Positions 8,254 to 16,448 of a stretch of DNA of 31,425 nt are shown here, in pieces; positions within the stretch are counted from its first letter, which is position 1; every line of letters begins with the position of its first letter. This stretch comes from CAZPMO01 sp964587515 (GTDB lineage Bacteria; Pseudomonadota; Alphaproteobacteria; MPNO01). The notes beneath the pieces were generated by a model, which searched no databases, was not told the origin of the DNA, and saw nothing but the letters and a program-made list of their open reading frames with translations. The position numbers and the translations under genes are program-made. The stretch is from the NCBI GenBank assembly GCA_964587515.1, contig CAZPMO010000038.1, positions 1-31,425 on the forward strand, read 5' to 3'.

Positions 8254-8317
8254 GATCTATCTCCCTATGTGATGCCTGCCGAATTTTTCATCGGCATTTG
8301 TTTTTCGAGCCCAAATG

Positions 8318-8333
8318 CTATTGACAGCAATAG
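8318..8333. promoter_or_regulatory. Small inverted repeat in the divergent TRAP promoter region
   Basis: The divergent gap 8254-8492 is clearly more AT-rich than its surroundings. It contains CTATTG-ACAG-CAATAG (arms 8318-8323 and 8328-8333), which also includes a TTGACA hexamer at 8321-8326. A convincing -10 at the right distance is not present. It could be an operator for a regulator controlling both directions, but no regulator gene is adjacent. Low confidence. Confidence 0.25.
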
Positions 8334-8492
8334 GGGGAGTCAATTCGCTTCCGTGGTTATCGGGTATTCGTCTTTCGGGTCACGCATTTATACCGGGATT
8401 GTATATTCGGATATTTCCACGTACAAAATTGTCACGAAAATAAGAACACCTCGAAAACGCGTGTTCACAGGATAATTCAGGGAGGTGGGGCA

Positions 8493-9029
8493 GTGGGCTT
8501 TCTGCGCTCGCTTTGTCGTCTGCATGACGCAATCTCCGACGTTGGCTATGTCATCGGCATGGCGGGGCTCGGCGGCATGGCGGCGATGTACTGCTATGAA
8601 GTGCTGACCCGCTATTTCCTCGGTGTCGCGACCGACTGGGCGAACGACACATTCTCCAACGTCCTGTGCATCACGATCTTCGCCATGGTGCCGCACGCCA
8701 CCCGCAAGGGGGCGCACATTTCGATCACCCTGCTCGTCGAGATGGTGCCCCGTCTTGAACGGCCGTTGCATTTCTATGTGGGAATATTGGGTTTCCTGGT
8801 GTGCTTGTTCGCGGCCTGGATGAGCCTCGAGGAAAATTTCCGCCAGATCGCGCTTGAGATCGTTACCGAGCAAAACCGCCCGATCCCCAAAGTCTGGATG
8901 TCGTCCTTCATCACCTTCGGGTTCGCCGGCGCGGCGCTCTATTTCCTGCGCAGCCTGTTTTCGTCCGAAGCCGTGCGCCCGGTCAGCTGGATCACGCCGG
9001 GCAGCAAACGCATGCCGACGGCAAGCTGA
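8493..9029 (+). CDS. dctQ: TRAP transporter small permease subunit DctQ
   Basis: The 178-residue membrane protein starts at a GTG placed 6 bases after GGAGGT. It has the DctQ signature YEVLTRYFLGVATDWANDTF and the loop RKGAHISITLLVEMVPRLER, equivalent to the H-I-x-I/V-D motif of the family, with roughly four membrane segments. Its TGA stop overlaps the dctM ATG by one base, so the two are translationally coupled. It forms the membrane complex with the following DctM and receives substrate from the SBP at 7237-8253. Confidence 0.9.
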   Translation: MGFLRSLCRLHDAISDVGYVIGMAGLGGMAAMYCYEVLTRYFLGVATDWANDTFSNVLCITIFAMVPHATRKGAHISITLLVEMVPRLERPLHFYVGILGFLVCLFAAWMSLEENFRQIALEIVTEQNRPIPKVWMSSFITFGFAGAALYFLRSLFSSEAVRPVSWITPGSKRMPTAS

Positions 9030-10336
9030 TGGAGTGGTGGGTAACATTATCGGCCGGGATCGCGCTTCTGCTCGTGATTTTCATGACGGGCGCCCCGATC
9101 TTTCTCGCTTTCCTGATCATCATCGTATCGGGCGTGCTGGTCACCCTCGGCGACGCCGCGTTCGGCATGATCGCGAACAGCATATACGAAACCTCGACGA
9201 CGGCCGCGCTCGGCACGGTGCCGCTGTTTATTCTGCTGGGCGAGATCCTGTTCCGATCGGGCTGTATGGAGGTGCTGCTCGACTCGATCGATAAGCTGGT
9301 GGGCCGGGTGCGCGGCCGCCAATACGTGCTGTCGATCTCGTTGTCGACGGTGCTGGGCGCGCTGTCGGGCTCGGGAATCGCGGTCGGCGCGATGCTGGGC
9401 CGTTCGCTGCTGCCCATCATGCGGAACCGCGGCTACGACACCAAGCTTTCCATCGGAACCATTCTGGCCGGCGCCTGCCTGGCCCCGATCATTCCGCCCA
9501 GCATCCTGGCGATTATCGTCGGCACGCTGGCCGACGTGTCGATCGCCTCGCTGCTGATCGCCGGCGTGCTGCCCGGACTGTTTCTCGCCGGCCTGTTCGT
9601 AACCGCGTGCCTGATCAAGGTGCGCCTCGATCCCTCGCTGGCCCCCATGGAGGAAGACGTCCAGGACCTGACCCTGGGGGAAAAGCTGCGCGCTTTGGCG
9701 GGGCTGCTGCCGTTCTCGGTCATTATTTTCATGGTGATGGGGCTCATCATGCTCGGCGTGGCGACGCCGTCGGAGTCCGCGGCGACGGGCGTCCTCGGCG
9801 CGCTGCTGACCGCGGCCTATTACCGCCGGCTGAGCTGGCGGATGCTGTACGAGGCCGTTGGCGAGGCGGCGCAACTGGCCTGTGTGATTCTGCTGATCCT
9901 GGCCAGCGCGGTGATGTTCACCCAGTTGCTTGCCTTCACCGGCGCCACCAGCGCCTTGACGGAGATCGTCACCTCGCTCGACGTCAACCGCTGGGTCATG
10001 TTCTTCCTGATGATGCTGTTGCCGTTCATTCTGTGCATGTTCATCGACCAGCTCGGGCTCATGCTGGTGGTGATCCCGATCTATCTGCCGATCCTGAAGG
10101 TGATGGAGTTCGATCCCGTGTGGTTCTGGCTGCTGTTCCTGCTGAACATCACGGTGGGAGCGATCACGCCACCCTTTGGCTACGTGATGTTCGCGGTCAA
10201 GGGCGCCGCTTCGGACGTGCCCATGACCGACATCTTCAGCGCCTCGTGGCTGTTCGTGGCGCTGACCGTCCTCGGCATGATCCTGATGGCGATCTTCCCC
10301 CAAATCATCCTGTTGCTGCCAAACCTGATGCAGTAG
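9029..10336 (+). CDS. dctM: TRAP transporter large permease subunit DctM
   Basis: This 435-residue polytopic protein shows the DctM hallmarks. They are FMTGAPIFLAFLIIIVSGVL at the start, LFILLGEILFRSGCMEVLLD, the SGSGIAVGAMLGRSLLP segment, LAPIIPPSILAIIVGTLADV and TPSESAATGVLGALLTAAYY, with NITVGAITPPFGYVMFAVKG near the C-terminus. It couples import to an ion gradient with the DctQ just upstream. Only 18 bases separate it from the group D flavin monooxygenase gene, so import and oxidation of one compound are probably expressed together. Confidence 0.92.
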   Translation: MEWWVTLSAGIALLLVIFMTGAPIFLAFLIIIVSGVLVTLGDAAFGMIANSIYETSTTAALGTVPLFILLGEILFRSGCMEVLLDSIDKLVGRVRGRQYVLSISLSTVLGALSGSGIAVGAMLGRSLLPIMRNRGYDTKLSIGTILAGACLAPIIPPSILAIIVGTLADVSIASLLIAGVLPGLFLAGLFVTACLIKVRLDPSLAPMEEDVQDLTLGEKLRALAGLLPFSVIIFMVMGLIMLGVATPSESAATGVLGALLTAAYYRRLSWRMLYEAVGEAAQLACVILLILASAVMFTQLLAFTGATSALTEIVTSLDVNRWVMFFLMMLLPFILCMFIDQLGLMLVVIPIYLPILKVMEFDPVWFWLLFLLNITVGAITPPFGYVMFAVKGAASDVPMTDIFSASWLFVALTVLGMILMAIFPQIILLLPNLMQ

Positions 10337-10354
10337 CGGTCCCGCGGGCTGAAG

Positions 10355-11524
10355 ATGGGAACGCACGAGGCCGGGGCAGCGTTGATCGAAAGCGCCCGAG
10401 CCATGTCGCCCGAACTGCGCCGCGCCGCCGGCGACATCGAGGCGCGCGGCACGGTCGACGGCGAAGTGATCGCAACCCTGAAGCGCGAGGGGTTCTTCCG
10501 TATCCTTCAGCCGGCGCGTTATGGCGGTCACGAGCTCGAATTCAGCGATTTGGTCAATCTCGCCGCGATCCTCGGACAGGGCTGCGGTTCGACCGCCTGG
10601 GTATATGCCGTCGGCGCGTTCCACGCCTTCAATGTCGCGCTGTTTTCCGAACAGGCCCAGGACGATGTGTGGGCCGCCGATCCGCTGGCTGTCGCTGGAT
10701 CGTCCTACGTGCCGGCCGGGGCCGCGACGGAGGACGAGGGTGGCGTGCGGCTCAGTGGCGTCTGGCCCTATGTCAGTGGCTGCGATCATTTCGATTGGGC
10801 GGTGCTGGGCGCCAGACGCGGCGACGGCGCGCTGAGTTTCTGCCTGACGCCGCGACGGGATTACGCGATCGAGGACGATTGGGACGTCACCGGACTGCGC
10901 GGCACCGGTAGTAAAAGCATCACCCTCGACGACGTATTCGTGCCCGCCCATCGGCTGCTCTCCTTCAACGACGCGCGCGCGGGCCAGACCCCGGGCGCGG
11001 CGTTGCATGGGCGCGCGCTCTATCGCACGCCGTTTTTCGCCTGTTCGAGCTATTGCCTTGTCGCGCCCGCGCTCGGTATCGCCGAAGGGGCGTTGGCGGA
11101 ATTCATCAATGAGGTGGGTCCGCGCGAAGTGAGATCGCTGGCCGGCGGAACGTCGCGCCTGGGCGCGCACTACCCGGTTCAGATGCGGGTCTCGGAAGCC
11201 GCCGGGCTGATCGATGCGGCGAAACTGATCATCGCCCGCGATTGCGCCGAAATGGCGCGCATGATCAACAGCGGCACGGCTATGCCGGTGGAGCAAAGAT
11301 TACGCAACAAGCGCGGTCAGGTGCTCGCCGTCCGTTTCGTTCGACAGGCCGTCGACTCCCTGGTCGGCGCCATCGGCACCAGGGGGCTCGCCAAATCCAA
11401 TCGAATTCAGATGGCGGCGCGCGACATTCAGGCCATTGCGACCCATATCACGCTGAACAACGACATCGTAATGCCCGCCTATGGTCGTCATATTTTAGGC
11501 GAAGAACCCGGCATACCGATTTAA
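10355..11524 (+). CDS. Group D flavin monooxygenase (HsaA/HpaH-C2/DszC-like, acyl-CoA dehydrogenase fold)
   Basis: This 389-residue protein has the acyl-CoA dehydrogenase fold but the motifs of two-component flavin hydroxylases. GVWPYVSGCDHFDWAVLGA matches the SGxWxxxSGCDHxxW segment of HsaA and HpaH-type oxygenases, and VTGLRGTGSKSITLDDVFVP is the flavin-contacting segment. The catalytic glutamate context of true acyl-CoA dehydrogenases is absent. Such enzymes use FMNH2 or FADH2 from a separate reductase to hydroxylate phenols or oxidise S or N heteroatoms. No reductase gene is present in the window. It is last in the dctQ-dctM operon. Substrate unknown; subfamily assignment good. Confidence 0.82.
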   Translation: MGTHEAGAALIESARAMSPELRRAAGDIEARGTVDGEVIATLKREGFFRILQPARYGGHELEFSDLVNLAAILGQGCGSTAWVYAVGAFHAFNVALFSEQAQDDVWAADPLAVAGSSYVPAGAATEDEGGVRLSGVWPYVSGCDHFDWAVLGARRGDGALSFCLTPRRDYAIEDDWDVTGLRGTGSKSITLDDVFVPAHRLLSFNDARAGQTPGAALHGRALYRTPFFACSSYCLVAPALGIAEGALAEFINEVGPREVRSLAGGTSRLGAHYPVQMRVSEAAGLIDAAKLIIARDCAEMARMINSGTAMPVEQRLRNKRGQVLAVRFVRQAVDSLVGAIGTRGLAKSNRIQMAARDIQAIATHITLNNDIVMPAYGRHILGEEPGIPI

Positions 11525-11561
11525 AAACATTAGAGTAATCACTTTTTAATGCCGAGCCGGC

Positions 11562-12347
11562 CTACCCTACCCTGCCCTTTACCGCGTTGGCGTGGGCGCC
11601 GTGGGTGATGCGGCCGGTCGGATCGATCGGCAGCAGCGCTTGTAATTTCGCCTTTAACCGCACGATTTCGGTCGACGAGAGAGTTCCGATCGCGTTGGAA
11701 ACCGAATTGGGCGTGCGGGTGTTCGCGTCCCAGAATTCGTCGAAATCGACGAAGCTGAGTTCAATATCGATACGCCGGACGGCGATCTCACGGAGTCCCG
11801 CGCCCTCCCATAGGCCACGCATCCTTTCCAGCTGGGTGACTTCGGCGCCGTAAATTGGCGTCGGAACACCCAGTTCGCCCAGCGCGCGACGGATCGGTTC
11901 CATGGTGAAGCCGCCGCCCATGAGGTCCCACATATAACTCGCGACCCAACTGCCCGGCCGGACTACTCTCGCCATCTCCGCCACGGCTTTTGCGGGATCC
12001 GGGATCTGGTTTATCGCGAGCGCCATCACGGCGATATCGAACGCGCCATCCTCGTACGGCAGCGACTCCGCGCCACCCTCGCGGAATTGCGCGAGCCGGG
12101 CCGCGGGGCGGGTGCGCGCAAACGCGAGCTGTCCCTCGGACGGATCGATGCCCTCGACGGCGGCGGGCGCGCAACGGTCGACCACCAGTTCGGTGAACGC
12201 GCCGTTGCCGCAGCCGACATCGAGCCAGCGCAGCCCGGGCGCCGGCTCCAGCCAGTCCAGGAACGCCTCGCCCGCGAGGCGGCTCCAGCGCCCCATCATC
12301 TGCTCGTAACCGGCGCCGTCGTTGAAATTTACGGGAGTTACGGTCAT
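11562..12347 (-). CDS. Class I SAM-dependent methyltransferase (UbiE/COQ5-like fold)
   Basis: The 261-residue protein has the Rossmann methyltransferase motifs. LRWLDVGCGNGAFTELVVDR is motif I (SAM glycine loop), GIDPSEGQLAFAR is the acidic post-I strand, and DIAVMALAINQIPDPAKAVA is motif II/III. The frame extends upstream inside the next gene; the start taken is MTVTPVNFND at 12347, with GGAAGGG a little far upstream (12 bases). It begins 35 bases after the stop of the LLM oxidoreductase, so the two form a small operon. A methyl transfer to a hydroxyl, amine or ring carbon of a small molecule is likely; the acceptor is unknown. Confidence 0.85.
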   Translation of the reverse strand: MTVTPVNFNDGAGYEQMMGRWSRLAGEAFLDWLEPAPGLRWLDVGCGNGAFTELVVDRCAPAAVEGIDPSEGQLAFARTRPAARLAQFREGGAESLPYEDGAFDIAVMALAINQIPDPAKAVAEMARVVRPGSWVASYMWDLMGGGFTMEPIRRALGELGVPTPIYGAEVTQLERMRGLWEGAGLREIAVRRIDIELSFVDFDEFWDANTRTPNSVSNAIGTLSSTEIVRLKAKLQALLPIDPTGRITHGAHANAVKGRVG

Positions 12348-12382
12348 GGGATTTTGATTCCCTTCCAGGTCATCCGCCGGGA

Positions 12383-13516
12383 CTAGCGAAGGCCTTCCTG
12401 CACCATCAGAGGGTGGGTCTCGACCATGAACTGCTCCATGCCCTCGCGGTAACGGGCCCAGGAGGTCAGGACGCCGTCGATACCGGTCGCGTGCAGTTTC
12501 TTGTAAATATCGACGATCTGATCCTTGGCGCCGATCACCGGCCAGCCGGCCCACCCGGCGATGAAGTGCTCCTTGAGAAATTGGAGCGCTTCCGCCGGCA
12601 GGGTCTGGGCGTTCAGGCCGAGCCCCGACGTCAGGTTTGTCGCCGCCTCCCAGTCCCCCAACTCGTGGACATAGTGCTGGTAATAATCGCGGGCGTCCTG
12701 CTCGGTCTCGCCCTGGACGAGATAGGTGTGGGTCCAGACCTTGATCTCGCGGCCATATTCCTGGCGCGCGAGGTCCTTGTATGCCGCGATCTGCCGGGCG
12801 AGATCGTCGAAATCGTGGTTCTCCACCACGATGAAGGCGATGTCGCAATATTTGGCGGCGAAGTGCCGGCCGCGCTCGGACCCACCGGCGTTCATGAACG
12901 GCGGTCGCGGCGACTGCAGCGGTTTCGGGTCCATGAGGCCGCCGCCGACCTTGTAGAACTCGCCCTCGAAGTCGAACGGTTCGTCCTCGGTCCACAGACG
13001 ACGGATGATCTCGACCCATTCGGTGGCCATGTCGTAACGCAGGTCGTGCTCCGGCACGTCGAGGCCGAACAGGCGGAATTCATCGCCGTACCAGCCGGTC
13101 ACCACATTGAGGGTGAACCGCCCGCCGGAGATATGATCGATGGTCGCGGCCTGCTTGGCGGCCATTACAGGGTGAACGGTCGGCACGTGCGAGGTGGCGA
13201 AGACCGATGAGGTTTTGTTCACCCCGCTGACGCCGGCCGCCCAGGAGAAACATTCGAACCCCGCGCCGTTGAAGTTAGTCTCGCCGCCGAAACCGAGCCA
13301 ACGGCCCACCGGCACCAGGGCTTCGAATTCCATCCTGTCGGCAAGCTCGGCCAGCGCGACCGTCTCCGGCCAGGTCGCATTCAGCGTCCCGTCGATACTC
13401 GACATGGCGCAGCCATATGAGAGGTTTGTGCAGAACGTACCCATCTTGAGCTTGCGGTCGCCGAAAAGCGGATTGGATGCGGGCGGATCGGATGCGAGGC
13501 TAGGGATCACATCCAT
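12383..13516 (-). CDS. LLM class flavin-dependent oxidoreductase (SsuD/RutA-like branch)
   Basis: This 377-residue luciferase-fold monooxygenase has MGTFCTNLSYGCAMSS at its first strand after a 24-residue leader. AAKQAATIDHISGGRFTLNV followed by VTGWYGDEFRLFG is the branch shared with alkanesulfonate (SsuD), EDTA/NTA and pyrimidine (RutA) monooxygenases. PPFMNAGGSERGRHFAA resembles the substrate-proximal loop of that branch. The ATG at 13516 has GAGG 7 bases upstream. These enzymes cleave C-S or C-N bonds or oxygenate rings using FMNH2 from a reductase. It is followed by a methyltransferase gene in the same operon. Exact substrate cannot be assigned. Confidence 0.88.
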   Translation of the reverse strand: MDVIPSLASDPPASNPLFGDRKLKMGTFCTNLSYGCAMSSIDGTLNATWPETVALAELADRMEFEALVPVGRWLGFGGETNFNGAGFECFSWAAGVSGVNKTSSVFATSHVPTVHPVMAAKQAATIDHISGGRFTLNVVTGWYGDEFRLFGLDVPEHDLRYDMATEWVEIIRRLWTEDEPFDFEGEFYKVGGGLMDPKPLQSPRPPFMNAGGSERGRHFAAKYCDIAFIVVENHDFDDLARQIAAYKDLARQEYGREIKVWTHTYLVQGETEQDARDYYQHYVHELGDWEAATNLTSGLGLNAQTLPAEALQFLKEHFIAGWAGWPVIGAKDQIVDIYKKLHATGIDGVLTSWARYREGMEQFMVETHPLMVQEGLR

Positions 13517-13788
13517 GATCTTGCCTCGCCGAATTGCGCCCGTCTCGGAGCTGAATTTTTCATGCGACAGCCTCCCAGCACCTGAGCGTGACTCGTAATC
13601 GTCCTGCCTGCAAGACAGACGGTGGTCGGGTTGTTAAATGCTTCTGTGAAGGCCGATGCAGCCTTTCATCGGTTGATCGTCCAAATCGGGTTTCAACGAG
13701 CCGCCGTTATCGGCAATTAACGATCAGAAAAATTATGGAATTATGGGATAAATGACCTACTCAAAATAATGTCTCGTTGGTTGGACGT

Positions 13789-15000
13789 ATGGCAAAGAAC
13801 GAAATTCTCACCGAAGATACCGAGGCTCTGCGCAGGCGAATCGCGGAACTTGAATCTTTCCTGAAGGAAGAGCAGCCGGCTACCGAGAGCCCGACAAAGG
13901 CCGATGATCGGTACAAACAGGTTTTCGCGCTCATGTCCGACGCTGTCCTGGTTCATCAGCAAGGGAGAATTCTCTACGCCAACCCCGCGGCGGCCGAAAT
14001 TTACGGCGCCGAGACCGCCGCGACGCTCCTGGGCAGAGACTTCATCGAGTTGGTCCACCCTGACGATCACGAACTCATATTTACGCTGCGTCGCAAACTG
14101 ACGGATGGCAAGCGAGTCGAGCCAGCCGTGCAGCGGGGACTGCGCCTCGATGGCGCCGGGTTCATGGCTGAAAGTCGCGGATCGAAAATAACCTGGGATG
14201 GCGTGCCGGCAATTCTGGTCGTCTTGCGTGATGTCACCGAGCATATGAAAAGCGAGAATGAACTACGTGAGAGCGAGGCCCGCTTTCGCGACTTGATCGA
14301 CGGATCGACGCTCAGCATCCAGATCGGCGACCCGGGACGAGGTAGAATCTATACCAATCTCGCCTGCGCCAAATTATTCGGCTACGATTCTCCAGAGGAG
14401 TTTCAGAGGGTTAGCGGAAAGGTGGTCGGCGCGATCGGTCGGGAGGAAGAGTGGTTGGCCGATCGAATTGCCTATTTCAACGACCCGAAAGGATCAATCG
14501 AAGTCGAATATACCGATGGGCGTTGCATCCAGATCATCAACCGCAAGACCTCCGACGGCGGCTCGGTCGGAATCCGAATCGATATTACCGAGCAGAAGAA
14601 ACGTGAAGAACAGCTCCATCAGGCTCAAAAGATGGAGGCGGTGGGACAGTTAACGGGCGGTGTGGCGCACGACTTCAACAATCTGCTCGCCGCCATCATG
14701 GGCAATGCGCAGGTACTCGGTATCAAACTGAAGGACCGTGACGATCTGATTGCCTTAACGAATAACATTGTCAACGCCTCCGAGCGCGGCGCGGAGCTGA
14801 CCCACCGGTTGCCGGGGGGAATGAGCGGGATCGATATTTACAAGGAAATCCATCCGCAATATCCGGAGCTCAAATGCCTGTTCATATCGGGTTATGCTCG
14901 GTTGCCCGACCAACCACTGCCTGACAGCACGGATGTCCTCTCCAAGCCATTTGATCTGAGCAGGATCGCCGACAAAATCAGCCAAGTCCTCGATTCTTGA
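13789..15000 (+). CDS. PAS-PAS-HisKA hybrid histidine kinase, internally deleted (no ATPase domain, half receiver)
   Basis: The 403-residue product begins with a short coiled segment and two PAS domains (about residues 40-150 and 160-270; DAVLVHQQGRILYANPAAAE is a typical PAS core). It then has a HisKA dimerisation helix with the H-box GGVAHDFNNLLAAIMGN, in which His294 is the phosphoacceptor. At about residue 341 the sequence jumps in frame from RGAELTHRL, normally mid-HisKA, to PGGMSGIDIYKE, normally just after the phosphorylated aspartate of a receiver. The receiver's FISGYA and SKPF (Lys386) motifs follow. The whole HATPase_c domain and the first half of the receiver are missing, so neither autophosphorylation nor phosphotransfer to this receiver is possible. 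The TTG at 13777 is an alternative start. Confidence 0.85.
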   Translation: MAKNEILTEDTEALRRRIAELESFLKEEQPATESPTKADDRYKQVFALMSDAVLVHQQGRILYANPAAAEIYGAETAATLLGRDFIELVHPDDHELIFTLRRKLTDGKRVEPAVQRGLRLDGAGFMAESRGSKITWDGVPAILVVLRDVTEHMKSENELRESEARFRDLIDGSTLSIQIGDPGRGRIYTNLACAKLFGYDSPEEFQRVSGKVVGAIGREEEWLADRIAYFNDPKGSIEVEYTDGRCIQIINRKTSDGGSVGIRIDITEQKKREEQLHQAQKMEAVGQLTGGVAHDFNNLLAAIMGNAQVLGIKLKDRDDLIALTNNIVNASERGAELTHRLPGGMSGIDIYKEIHPQYPELKCLFISGYARLPDQPLPDSTDVLSKPFDLSRIADKISQVLDS

Positions 15001-15015
15001 GGAGTTACGGGAAGT

Positions 15016-16224
15016 TCAACCCGAAACGCCGGCGACGCGGGCGAGCGGTTTGTCGGGGATCGGCAGGTGAATAAGGGTCGCGGCGAAGCCGGCGATGATC
15101 GCGAAATTCCAGACAAGGTCGTAGGATCCGGTCATGTCGAATGACAACCCACCCAGCCAGACCCCAAGAAAACTGCCGATCTGATGGCTCAAAAAGGCGA
15201 TTGCGGCCAGCGTCGCCATGTAGCGCGGCCCGAAGATGTGTGCGATCAGCCCCGTGGTCAGCGGCACCGTGCTGAGCCACAATAACCCCATGGTGCCGGA
15301 AAAGACGAGAACGCTGGTCTCCGATATCGGCACGGCGAGGAAAGCAATCATCACCAGGCTGCGCAGAAAATAGATCGAGCTCAGCAGATATTTCATGCGG
15401 TACCGGTCGCCCAGCCGCCCGGCGGTAAGGGTGCCGAACAGGTTGAACAGTCCGATGGCGGCGATCGCCGCCGCGCCGAGCGAGGCCGGCAATCCGGCGT
15501 CGGTCACGTAAGCGGGAAGATGGGTGGCGATGAACTGGACCTGCAGGCCGCATACGAAATAGCCGGTCACCAGCATGATATAGCCGCGATGGCCCGCCGC
15601 CTCGCGCAGCGCCTCGCCGAGGCTTTGCTGGGTCCGCTTGGCGAGTCCGGCGGCGCTGCCGGCCTTCAGCGACAGCGCCATGGGCACCGCGATCAAAAGC
15701 GCCACCGCCATCACCTTCATGGCGCCGCGCCAGTCGAATTCGGTGATCATCACCTGGCTGAAGGGTACGAAAACGAACTGGCCCATGGTGCCGCCGGCGG
15801 TGGTGATCCCGAGCCATGTCATGCGGCGCTGTTCGGGCGCGATGCGGCCGACGAGGGCGTTCATCAGGCCGAGCCCGCAGCCGCTCATTCCGATGCCCAT
15901 CAGGAAGCCGGTGCCGAGCAGGAACTCGGTCTGAGTATTGACCTGCGACGACAGGACAAGACCGACCGCGCCGGTGAAGGCGCCCGCGGCGATGACGCGG
16001 ATCGGTCCCCATCGGTCGGCGATCATGGCGGCGAAGGGAGCGGCGACCCCGACCATCAGGCTCTGGGTCGCGATGGCGATCGAGATCGGCCCGCGGCCCC
16101 AGTCCATGTCGATGCTGATGGGTTGCATGAACAGCCCAAACGACTGGCGGACGCCGGATGTCACCAACAAAATGCAGGTCGCACCCAAAAGTACGTAGAC
16201 GGGTGTTCGCCAGAATGCCGCCAA
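15016..16224 (-). CDS. MFS transporter
   Basis: This 402-residue protein has about 12 hydrophobic segments. The major facilitator loop 2-3 signature reads AAMIADRWGPIRVI, and the second-half counterpart is AGRLGDRYRMKYLL. The N-terminal GVRQSFGLFMQPISIDMDW resembles monocarboxylate and oxalate/formate-type carriers, which suggests organic acid transport. The start is a TTG at 16224 preceded by AGGGG at 6 bases; no in-frame ATG fits better. It is convergent with the truncated kinase (stops 15 bases apart) and divergent from the FAD hydroxylase pair across 224 bases. It may carry their substrate or product. Confidence 0.87.
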   Translation of the reverse strand: MAAFWRTPVYVLLGATCILLVTSGVRQSFGLFMQPISIDMDWGRGPISIAIATQSLMVGVAAPFAAMIADRWGPIRVIAAGAFTGAVGLVLSSQVNTQTEFLLGTGFLMGIGMSGCGLGLMNALVGRIAPEQRRMTWLGITTAGGTMGQFVFVPFSQVMITEFDWRGAMKVMAVALLIAVPMALSLKAGSAAGLAKRTQQSLGEALREAAGHRGYIMLVTGYFVCGLQVQFIATHLPAYVTDAGLPASLGAAAIAAIGLFNLFGTLTAGRLGDRYRMKYLLSSIYFLRSLVMIAFLAVPISETSVLVFSGTMGLLWLSTVPLTTGLIAHIFGPRYMATLAAIAFLSHQIGSFLGVWLGGLSFDMTGSYDLVWNFAIIAGFAATLIHLPIPDKPLARVAGVSG

Positions 16225-16448
16225 TGTTCACCCCTAGCAAAACGTAATTTTATCGATCACTCTATGACTAAAGATACCGCAAGTCTGCCTCGGAATTGGC
16301 GGCCTCCCCTCATTGAACGTGCCGGAGACGGTCCATGTCGCAGGTCCGCCAGCAAACATTGAAAGACCCTGATGTCGGTCGTTGAGCGGTCGCGGCGGCG
16401 CTGGTACCGTCACGGGGCGGGCTTGAAGGAAAATCAAGGGAACGGATA

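Noticed and set aside
8321..8349. Possible sigma-70 promoter with TTGACA upstream of dctQ at 8493
   Set aside because: The hexamer at the right distance (TTCGCT) is a poor -10, so only the inverted repeat is reported, at low confidence.
9047..11296. Very long open frame (749 codons) on the minus strand opposite dctM and the flavin monooxygenase
   Set aside because: It is antisense to two clearly recognisable genes. Its product is rich in His, Asp, Gln and Arg with no family motif, which is the usual result of GC-rich codon bias.
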